DNA from: Chloroflexota bacterium
GTDB lineage: Bacteria > Chloroflexota > Dehalococcoidia > SZUA-161 > SpSt-899
DNA: 40,708 nucleotides
NCBI GenBank assembly: GCA_013203045.1
Contig: JABMQN010000076.1
Location: 1-40,708 of the forward strand
Direction: 5' to 3'
Every line of letters starts with the position of its first letter. Position 1 is the first letter of the stretch. The notes under the pieces are model-generated. The model worked only from the letters and a program-made list of their open reading frames with translations, made no database searches and was not told the DNA's origin. Positions 34,383 to 40,708 of the stretch are shown here, in pieces. Position numbers and translations under genes: made by a program.

Positions 34383-35614
34383 TATGCTCCTCCACCTACT
34401 ACGGATTGGATTGCCTTGATGGTTGCCCCGGTGGCATCCATTACCGAGTTGGAAACATCGGTTGGCTTCTTGGCGCATCCGGCGCCAACAATCCCTATAT
34501 TGTCAGGGGCAACAAAGCCGTATTCATCATAGTTGATGTCCCCCGGTACCTTTGAAGGGACAAGCCCGGTGGCCAGTACCACCAAATCCACTTCAGGGCT
34601 GATTTTATTCCCCTGTGCGATGTCCTCAACTTCAAGTTTAAGGTTACCGTTGGCTACCTCGGTGATCTTGGCAACTTTGCCTTTGATTAGGGAAACGTTC
34701 TCCATTTCCTGAACTTTGACGAGGAAATCTTCAAGGTATCCCATAGCCCGGATATCAATGTAGAACATGGAAATCTGAGCATCCGGGTACTGTTCTTTAA
34801 CGTAGGTGATCTGCTTGAGCGAACCCATGCAGCAGACACCGGAGCAATAGGGCAGATGATTCTGATCCCTGGAACCGGCGCACTGGACAAAGGCAATGCT
34901 CTTTGGTTCGGCGCTATCGGAGGGCCGCAGAATCTTACCCTGAGTGGGGCCATCGGTAGCAGCCAGCCGCTCCATCATGACGTTGGCGATGACATTCGGA
35001 GCCTTGCCGAAAGCGAGAGTATCCAGATTGCTGGCTTCGTAAGGGGTCCAGCCGGTAGCCACCACAACTCCACCGGCCTTTATCGTTAGTGTCTCTTCGG
35101 ACATGTCCAAATCGATCGCGTTGTATTCACAGACTTCTTTGCACTTTCCGCAGCCATCGCAGGCTTCTTTATTGATGGCGTATTTCTGCGGGAAAGCCAT
35201 CCCATTAGTAATATAAATGGCTTTGCACTTGTCCATCCCGTAATTGAATTCGTTGGGAATTTCTACCGGACAAGCCTCCACGCATTTGCCGCAGGCGGTG
35301 CAATTGTCATTCACCATTCGAGGGGTTACCTTGACGGTTGCCTCGTAATCCCCTGGCCGGCCGGAGATGTTTTCCACCTCTGCCTGGGTGATAATCTTGA
35401 CTTTCGGATTCATCTTGATCCGTCTGTAGTTAATCTCCAATCCGCAATCCGGGACACAGAGTTTGGGGAAGTAGGAATGCATCTTGGTGACCCTACCACC
35501 GAGATATGGGGTTTGCTCGACCAGCGTAACATCGTACCCGACCTCTGCGGCTTCAACTGCTGCGGTCAGGCCGCTGATGCCTCCCCCGATAACTAAGATT
35601 TTTTGAGAGCCCAT
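34382..35614 (-). CDS. qmoA: QmoA, HdrA-like flavoprotein
   Basis: A 410-residue FAD protein of the Qmo complex. The N-terminal ILVIGGGISGLTAAVEAAEVG binds FAD. The HdrA segment VPDCGLEINYRRIKMNP follows. Two iron-sulfur motifs come next, CTACGKCVEACP (about 106) and CDGCGKCKEVC (about 147); the second is followed by Glu where Pro is usual. The FAD domain resumes through VVLATGLVPS and IVGAGCAKKPTDVSNSVMDA. GGAGG lies just before ATG 35614. It sits directly upstream of qmoB, with a YkgJ-family gene between it and aprA. Confidence 0.92.
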   Translation of the reverse strand: MGSQKILVIGGGISGLTAAVEAAEVGYDVTLVEQTPYLGGRVTKMHSYFPKLCVPDCGLEINYRRIKMNPKVKIITQAEVENISGRPGDYEATVKVTPRMVNDNCTACGKCVEACPVEIPNEFNYGMDKCKAIYITNGMAFPQKYAINKEACDGCGKCKEVCEYNAIDLDMSEETLTIKAGGVVVATGWTPYEASNLDTLAFGKAPNVIANVMMERLAATDGPTQGKILRPSDSAEPKSIAFVQCAGSRDQNHLPYCSGVCCMGSLKQITYVKEQYPDAQISMFYIDIRAMGYLEDFLVKVQEMENVSLIKGKVAKITEVANGNLKLEVEDIAQGNKISPEVDLVVLATGLVPSKVPGDINYDEYGFVAPDNIGIVGAGCAKKPTDVSNSVMDATGATIKAIQSVVGGGA

Positions 35615-35725
35615 GTTACCTCCCTATAGTTGAAATACCTTCTTATTAATTCCCTCTTGAGAAGGGCCAGGGGTGTGTCAATTACCCCCAAAATTTGTTT
35701 TGCATTTTGAAATACATACAGATAT

Positions 35726-36571
35726 CTATTCGTCTACTTTCCAACCGAGGGACTGCACGCCCTTCTCGATTTCCGTATCTTTGATAATCATAGTATCTTC
35801 ACGGAATAATGCAAACCTAAGCCATTTGGTGACTGCAAATTCAAGTAGTGCTTCGTCATCTGCCTTCAATTGCTCTATTAATTCATCCTTGAGCTCAAAA
35901 CGGTCAAGGAATGTACTTTCGAAAATCATCTTGCGGAACCCGTCTAAATCATAACATGCAGTGAAGAATATCTGTATCTTCCCTTCGCCGAGTTCCTTTT
36001 TCTCCTGTAGATGTGGATGAAGGGTGAACTGCATATAGGATTCCGATTTCTTATTAAAGTTACCAACATCCTGGCTATCCATCCATTCTTTGATAGTCAG
36101 CTCATTGTCTTCCAGGAATCCCTTACAAAGTGTATCTTTTTCATCAACAATAAAACAAAACTCTTCACCTTCGTCACCGACCCCGGTTTTTGAAGAAGCC
36201 AGACCGATGGGGTACATCCGGCAGGCCCAGGGACGATCATCGTATATCGAACAGATTCCATCATCAGAAACGAAGGGACACTTCTTTTCTTCATCCTCGG
36301 TCATCTTGAGCAGGACAACCGGGAGCTGGTTTTCTTCCAGTGAAAGGGGGAAAGTATATTCTTTGAGGAACTCGGTACTTGAAATGCCTTTCGCGTTTTT
36401 CATACGTAAAACATCATACGGGGTAAGGAAAATGTTTACGTTGGCACAGCATTTACCGAAGCACGGCACGCCCGGATGGCACGCAAATTTGAACTTGTCC
36501 TCTACCGCGAGCCTCTGGGAGTTTCTAAGGATTTGTTCTTTATAAGCTTCAAAATTTTCCATATTATTCAT
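35726..36571 (-). CDS. YkgJ-family CxxxCC protein (putative metal-chelating or Fe-S protein)
   Basis: A protein of about 281 residues. The first 150 carry the YkgJ pattern: CHPGVPCFGKCCANVNIFLTPYD, then CPFVSDDGICSIYDDRPWACRMYP, with the clustered cysteines that define the family. The C-terminal 130 residues are helical, acidic and not recognised. The frame runs up to GTG 36592, but that lies inside a strong hairpin. ATG 36571 (MNNMENF), 9 bases after GGAG, is preferred. Its place between aprA and qmoA suggests a helper in metal or cluster insertion for these Fe-S and flavin enzymes; this is inference. Confidence 0.82.
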   Translation of the reverse strand: MNNMENFEAYKEQILRNSQRLAVEDKFKFACHPGVPCFGKCCANVNIFLTPYDVLRMKNAKGISSTEFLKEYTFPLSLEENQLPVVLLKMTEDEEKKCPFVSDDGICSIYDDRPWACRMYPIGLASSKTGVGDEGEEFCFIVDEKDTLCKGFLEDNELTIKEWMDSQDVGNFNKKSESYMQFTLHPHLQEKKELGEGKIQIFFTACYDLDGFRKMIFESTFLDRFELKDELIEQLKADDEALLEFAVTKWLRFALFREDTMIIKDTEIEKGVQSLGWKVDE

Positions 36572-36573
36572 TA

Positions 36574-36614
36574 AGAAGACTCCAGGCACCACTTAACAGG
36601 GTACCTGGAGTCTT
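36574..36614 (-). promoter_or_regulatory. stable hairpin between aprA and the YkgJ-family gene
   Basis: AAGACTCCAGG (36576-36586 region) and CCTGGAGTCTT (ending about 36614) form long arms, extended by ACC/GGT, around a loop of roughly 9 bases. On the - strand no T run follows, so it may be an attenuator, processing site or mRNA stabiliser rather than a plain terminator. The GGAG that should serve the YkgJ-family gene lies in its 3' arm. Confidence 0.7.
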
Positions 36615-36668
36615 CGTCTTACTACGCTTTAGCTCCTGGTCTCACTATACTCCAATATGTATTTTCAA

Positions 36669-38570
36669 CTAGCAAATGGTGTGGATCTTGCGATCAATCA
36701 TCTTGAACTCGCCGTTTTCCAGCTTGATGTTGATGAACTTCAACCAGTTGGCATCGTCCATCTTCGGGGTATCAGCCCTGAAGTAGTAACCAGGCCAGCG
36801 GGTTTCTTCGCGCGCGTACATGGTGCGGATGTGGGTCTGGGCTTGCATCGTGCGATGCAGGCACTCGTGAGCCCTCAACAGCTCATGAAGGTCGCGGGCT
36901 GCCAGCTTTTCGGAATCTTCCTGTAGGAAGGTGAGAAGCTCTAGCCCGATGTCCATCAACGGCTTGTTGGTGGAGAAATTGGCAATCACGCCACCAGCGT
37001 ACTCGTCCATGATCTTCTGCAGTCTGTACATGTACTGTTCGGGGATGATGTAGTTCTCATTGATGTCCGGGTCGGTTGTCTGCTCACAGGATTCGGCGAA
37101 TACATCGGTTGCCTGAAGGGTAACCTTCTTGGTCGCTTCAATCTGTCCGGCATCTACATTAGGCTGGGTGTTATTATCAACGATGTAGGCGATAGCTGCC
37201 TTGGCAGCAATTCGTCCCTCGGCGTGGGAGCCATCGGAGAACTTGTGACTGGAAGCACCGGAAGCATCACCAGCGGCGAAGAGGCCTTTGGTGGTGGCCA
37301 TGCGGTTGTAGCCCCAGAAGTAGTCGGCCTTGGATTCGGCAGTCTGCAGATCCTCAGGACCGGAGAGCCATGCACCGGAAGCACCGGAATGTGAACCGAT
37401 GAAGTAAGGATCGCAAGCCTGCAACTCGGAAGGCTTCTCTTCAGGAGCGGTGTTCGTGCCGGCCCATAGGATAGCCTGGGAAATGGTCATATCCAGGAAA
37501 TCTTCCCATGCCTCGGACTCGACCTCTTTGAGTCGTTTCTTCTGGGCTTTCGGATCTGGTTCGGAATCGACGATGGCCTTAATGGCCTCTTCGGTTCTCA
37601 TGTAGGCGGGACCCTTACCTGTGGAGGTATCCATCATCATGAGCCAGTTTCTGAGATTGGCCGGGATGGGTTTAACCAGTCCGTAAGGAGCCCACTTATC
37701 AAGTTCGGCCCTGTTCTCGACCATATACTCGCCGCCCAGAGCGGTGGTAGCGCGGGATTTGAACAGCAGGAACCATGCGCCAACCGGACCATAAGCATCT
37801 TTAAAGCGGACCGGAATGAAGCGAACTTCCTGACAGGTGTGCTCGGCGCCGGCTTTCATCATAAAGTAGACGCTGGAGCCGCTGTTGAAGGGAGGATACC
37901 AGCTTCGGCCGAAGCCTTCACCAGTGGATCTGGGCTTGAAGACATGCACTGCGCCACCCATAGCACAGAAGACGGCTTTGGCCTTGAAGACATAGAATTT
38001 GTTCTCGCGAGTGCTGAAGCCGACCGCACCAGCGACCTTGTCGCCATCCATGAGCGGCTCGGTGATGAACACGCGCTCGTAAATTTCCCCCGCGTCGCCC
38101 AGTTCGGCCATAGCGTTCTTGGCTGCTTCAGCAACGATGATCTTATAGGACTCACCATTGATCATGAGCTGCCAGGCGCCCTCAAACACGTAGTTGCCAT
38201 CGGCATCGGTCCAGATGGGGAGCCCCCACTTCTCGAGGAGGTGGACAGTACCATCAACATGCCTGGCGATGTCGAAGACCAGGTCTTCACGGCTGACGCC
38301 CATGAGGTCCTGGCGGACATAGTTTACATAGTCCGCGGGGCTGCGGCCTTTGGCCTTCATTCCCACGTACTGATTCAAAGCGGAAAGGCCCATTGCCACA
38401 GCGCCGGAGCGATCCATAGCGGCCTTATCCACTACGGTTACCTTTATATTGTTTTTCTTGGCCCAGTAGGCTGCTTCGACGGTAGCGCCACAGGAGGCCA
38501 TTCCACCACCGATAATCAGAAGATCAGTGGTAACTTCTACGGTTTCGAAATCGGTTGATTTTAATGTCAT
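36669..38570 (-). CDS. aprA: adenylylsulfate (APS) reductase alpha subunit
   Basis: This 633-residue FAD subunit reduces APS to sulfite and AMP. The FAD motif LLIIGGGMASCGATVEAAYWA begins near 15. DRSGAVAMGLSALNQYVG, HVDGTVHLLEKWGLPIW and GDASGASSHKFSDGSHAEGR are typical AprA segments, and length is close to the norm. The frame is open to 38621, but ATG 38570 (MTLKSTDF) has AGGAGG 8 bases upstream. It lies 17 bases after aprB. AprAB is shared by sulfate reducers and sulfur oxidisers. The linked qmo genes point to the reductive direction, though dsrAB is not in this window. Confidence 0.95.
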   Translation of the reverse strand: MTLKSTDFETVEVTTDLLIIGGGMASCGATVEAAYWAKKNNIKVTVVDKAAMDRSGAVAMGLSALNQYVGMKAKGRSPADYVNYVRQDLMGVSREDLVFDIARHVDGTVHLLEKWGLPIWTDADGNYVFEGAWQLMINGESYKIIVAEAAKNAMAELGDAGEIYERVFITEPLMDGDKVAGAVGFSTRENKFYVFKAKAVFCAMGGAVHVFKPRSTGEGFGRSWYPPFNSGSSVYFMMKAGAEHTCQEVRFIPVRFKDAYGPVGAWFLLFKSRATTALGGEYMVENRAELDKWAPYGLVKPIPANLRNWLMMMDTSTGKGPAYMRTEEAIKAIVDSEPDPKAQKKRLKEVESEAWEDFLDMTISQAILWAGTNTAPEEKPSELQACDPYFIGSHSGASGAWLSGPEDLQTAESKADYFWGYNRMATTKGLFAAGDASGASSHKFSDGSHAEGRIAAKAAIAYIVDNNTQPNVDAGQIEATKKVTLQATDVFAESCEQTTDPDINENYIIPEQYMYRLQKIMDEYAGGVIANFSTNKPLMDIGLELLTFLQEDSEKLAARDLHELLRAHECLHRTMQAQTHIRTMYAREETRWPGYYFRADTPKMDDANWLKFINIKLENGEFKMIDRKIHTIC

Positions 38571-38587
38571 TTTAATCGCCTCCTTTA

Positions 38588-39031
38588 TTAAAGTGTTGGT
38601 AATGAATCCACATACAGACACTCGGGCTCACTCATGAGAAGCGGGCTCTTGAGATCGTCTGCTGCCGGATCAGTCTTGAAGCCGCCATCGGGTACAGCGG
38701 TGCCTTCCGGTGTAGTCCTGATGGGGAACTTGAATCGCTTCAGGGTTCCATTTCTGAATTTGATAGTCCACATGATGTCCTCGGAACCTCTGAGCGGAGT
38801 AGCCTGCGCGCCCAAGGGCACGAAGTCCGCATAACCTCTGACCGCCATTGCCTGCTGTGGGCAAATCTTCACGCAGCACATGCACTCCCAGCACATCTTG
38901 GGGTCGCGGTTGTAGGCCTTCATGGTCTCTTTGTCCAGGACCATCAGGTCATTGGGACAAATATGCATGCAGGCAGTTTTGTCCTGGCCTTTACAGCCAT
39001 CGCATTTCTCTGTGATTACATAACTTGGCAT
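38588..39031 (-). CDS. aprB: adenylylsulfate (APS) reductase beta subunit
   Basis: A 147-residue ferredoxin-like subunit that carries electrons to the FAD of AprA. CDGCKGQDKTACMHIC and CWECMCCVKIC bind two [4Fe-4S] clusters. The C-terminal tail of about 80 residues is the arm that wraps around AprA in known structures. AAGGAGG lies just before ATG 39031. The 138-base gap to sat holds no gene and no clear terminator. Confidence 0.95.
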   Translation of the reverse strand: MPSYVITEKCDGCKGQDKTACMHICPNDLMVLDKETMKAYNRDPKMCWECMCCVKICPQQAMAVRGYADFVPLGAQATPLRGSEDIMWTIKFRNGTLKRFKFPIRTTPEGTAVPDGGFKTDPAADDLKSPLLMSEPECLYVDSLPTL

Positions 39032-39169
39032 ACATTCCTCCTTTAATGATTTACCTTAGGATTTGAATCGCGATTTTAGTTACTCTTTAATAAATTACCG
39101 CGCCTCACCTCCTCTTAAACAACATTTTTCTTTTTTGGTATTCCTATTTCTTATGATCTGTGCTTTGTT

Positions 39170-40366
39170 TTAAGCAGATTCGCTCTGGTAGTGCGCCATT
39201 AAAATCTTGGCTACCTCAGGTCTGGCGAACTCACCTGGCAGTTCCTGACCAGCTGCCAGCATCTCGCGGACTTTGGTGCCGGAGAGCATCAGATAATCCT
39301 CATTGCTGTGGGGGCAATCGCGCATCATGACGATATTTTCACACTTCTTGCACCAGACAGTATGGTCGCCCCTGTAAACATCGATCAGCAGGGCATCCTT
39401 CGGAATTTCATCGAAAATGGTCTGGGCGTCGAAAGGTCCGTAGTAATCGCCGACACCGGCGTGGTCGCGACCGGTGATCAGGCAGGTGGCACCCATATTC
39501 TGGCGGAACACTGCGTGCAGCAGGGCCTCACGCGGGCCGGCATAGAGCATATCGAAACCGTAACCAGTCACTTCAGCGGTATTGGGCTCAAAGTAAAGCT
39601 CCACCATCTTGCGGATGCAGCCATCGCGTACATCGGCGGGAATGTCACCCTTCTTCAGTCTGCCCAGCAACATGTGAATGACAGCGCCATCAGCATTAGT
39701 TGTTTTCATGGCCATCTTGGTGAGCTCTTCATGCGCCCGGTGCATGGGGTTGCGGGTCTGGAAGGCTACAACTTTCTTCCATCCGTTCTTCTGAATCATT
39801 CCCCGAATTTCCATAGCGGTGCGGAAGGTTTCCGGGAATTCGGTGATAAAGTAGGAATAGTTGAGTACCTGGATCGGACCGGAAATGAAGGTCTTACCGA
39901 CGCTCATCCAGGCGGCCACACCGGGGTGTTTTTCATCGGTGGTGCCGTAGATCTTCTGGGCGATGTCTTTCATCTGCTCATCGGTGGCCTCCTCGATTTT
40001 CTCCACATCCTGAATGGCGACAACCGGGTTGCCATCGACGTTGGGATCTTTGAGCGCAATTCTCTTGGCATCTTTGATGGCGGAAGCATCCTTGACCACG
40101 TTCACGACAGGGGTGGGCCAGAAGAGACCGTTTTTGAGCTGCATTTTGTCAGCTACGCTCATAACTTCTTCCAGATCCATATAGCCTGTCAGAGGGTTGA
40201 AATAACCGCTTCCCATCATAACTGCATTTGCAGCTGCCTGGGAACATACAACTATTGAAGGTAAAGATTCTGCTTCTTTTTCCAGTTCTGCCCTTTTTGC
40301 GCCATCTGCTACATACAACGGGTTCAAAGTGTCTGAACCATGGGGTTTAATCAGTTCGTCTGTCAT
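39170..40366 (-). CDS. sat: sulfate adenylyltransferase (ATP sulfurylase)
   Basis: A 398-residue enzyme that makes APS and pyrophosphate from sulfate and ATP, the entry step of sulfate reduction. The active-site FQTRNPMHRAHEEL, GRDHAGVGDYYGPFDAQ and the late MLSGTKVREML are intact. CKKCENIVMMRDCPH is a metal-binding-type segment seen in dissimilatory Sat. There is no APS kinase domain. The frame extends to 40462, but ATG 40366 (MTDELIKPHG) with GAGAGG upstream is the family start. It is the first gene of the sulfur run. Confidence 0.95.
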   Translation of the reverse strand: MTDELIKPHGSDTLNPLYVADGAKRAELEKEAESLPSIVVCSQAAANAVMMGSGYFNPLTGYMDLEEVMSVADKMQLKNGLFWPTPVVNVVKDASAIKDAKRIALKDPNVDGNPVVAIQDVEKIEEATDEQMKDIAQKIYGTTDEKHPGVAAWMSVGKTFISGPIQVLNYSYFITEFPETFRTAMEIRGMIQKNGWKKVVAFQTRNPMHRAHEELTKMAMKTTNADGAVIHMLLGRLKKGDIPADVRDGCIRKMVELYFEPNTAEVTGYGFDMLYAGPREALLHAVFRQNMGATCLITGRDHAGVGDYYGPFDAQTIFDEIPKDALLIDVYRGDHTVWCKKCENIVMMRDCPHSNEDYLMLSGTKVREMLAAGQELPGEFARPEVAKILMAHYQSESA

Positions 40367-40650
40367 TTCCTCTCCAATTATAGATTTGTGATTTTGGGTT
40401 CTTTGTTCGATAAAAATACGAAGTAAGTATACGGTCCCAAAATACCGTTTCCATACTAGCATTGATGTTGTAGCAAGGGCATCGGCTGGCCGACTTATTT
40501 CTCGCCAAAGAAAAGGCCTAAAAAGAGCTTTTGGTTTCTAGGCATATTGGCGTAGGACCTATATACCAGTGTAGGTAAATAACACTATGGGGGTTTGAAT
40601 ATCCAGAGAACTGAGTCTCAAAAGACGATTACTTCCTCTCAAGCGTGTCA

Positions 40651-40705
40651 AATCATTAAAACAGGTAACCCAACAAGCTCTGGTTGAATCATTAAAGATG
40701 TAACC
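40651..40705. repeat. short direct repeats at the window edge
   Basis: AATCATTAAA followed by ACAGGTAACC (40651-40670) is repeated imperfectly at 40687-40705 as AATCATTAAA then GATGTAACC, with starts 36 bases apart. They lie about 290 bases upstream of sat. The rest of 40367-40650 shows no gene. Confidence 0.4.
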
Positions 40706-40708
40706 GTA

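Noticed and set aside
36572-36592. GTG 36592 as start of the YkgJ-family gene
   Set aside because: It lies inside a stable hairpin and has no ribosome binding site; ATG 36571 is better placed.
37839-38558. 239-codon open frame on the + strand opposite aprA
   Set aside because: It is entirely antisense to aprA, and its translation shows no family features.
39308-40258. 316-codon open frame on the + strand opposite sat
   Set aside because: It is fully antisense to a well-supported sat gene, has no recognisable motif, and reflects the codon composition of the opposite strand.
40651-40705. Start of a CRISPR array at the window end
   Set aside because: The repeated unit is under 20 bases, imperfect, and its period of 36 is too short for repeat plus spacer.

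Overview
The window is about 40.7 kb of a bacterial chromosome of moderate GC content. It probably comes from an anaerobic, sulfate-respiring lineage. Gene content and organisation suggest a Dehalococcoidia-like member of the Chloroflexota, but I had no database to test this and the placement is inference. The window carries the likely chromosomal replication origin, a V/A-type ATPase operon and most of the cytoplasmic sulfate-activation pathway (sat, aprBA, qmoAB, an HdrD-like protein and qmoC). The dsrAB genes are not present here.

Layout. From 1 to 5.8 kb on the + strand lies a compact run: a SpeD homologue without its pyruvoyl-forming serine, an aminopropyltransferase, PcrA/UvrD helicase, RNase PH and a DUF1015 protein. 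From 5.9 to 9.2 kb on the - strand lie an ABC-2 exporter (permease plus frameshifted ATPase), a GIY-YIG protein wrapped in short palindromic repeats, and a PadR regulator. From 9.5 to 13.4 kb on the - strand lie pyrE, nadD, obgE and dnaA, with an AT-rich tract and exact DnaA boxes between obgE and dnaA (probable oriC). From 13.7 to 22.1 kb on the + strand is the V-ATPase operon (E, DUF2764, A, B, D, I, K) followed by a CBS protein and a strong terminator; the B gene is split by a one-base frameshift. From 22.4 to 24.1 kb are nhaA, with a highly structured leader, and a remnant that looks like the C-terminus of NhaB. From 24.2 to 40.4 kb every gene is on the - strand: a SlyD-like isomerase, a MOT1-type oxyanion transporter, a kinase-BON fusion, a membrane protein with repeated beta modules, TauE/SafE, QmoC, HdrD-like, QmoB, QmoA, a YkgJ-family protein, AprA, AprB and Sat.

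How the genes work together. Sat makes APS from sulfate and ATP. AprBA reduces APS to sulfite with electrons delivered from the membrane by QmoABC. The HdrD-like protein between qmoB and qmoC may add a thiol/disulfide or second electron entry point. The MOT1-type carrier and TauE/SafE are candidate sulfate (or molybdate) and sulfite (or sulfonate) transporters for the same pathway. The V-ATPase rotor subunit has the residue pattern of Na+-binding rings. Together with nhaA, an nhaB remnant and a possible ion-sensing leader, this suggests sodium-based bioenergetics.

Most notable observations: the SpeD homologue lacking the serine that becomes pyruvate; a beta-rich module shared by QmoC and a neighbouring unknown membrane protein, on the same predicted face of the membrane; a hybrid Qmo/Hdr locus; a candidate nhaA riboswitch with mutually exclusive hairpins at the ribosome binding site; and a GIY-YIG gene whose last codons and stop are supplied by a dispersed palindrome.
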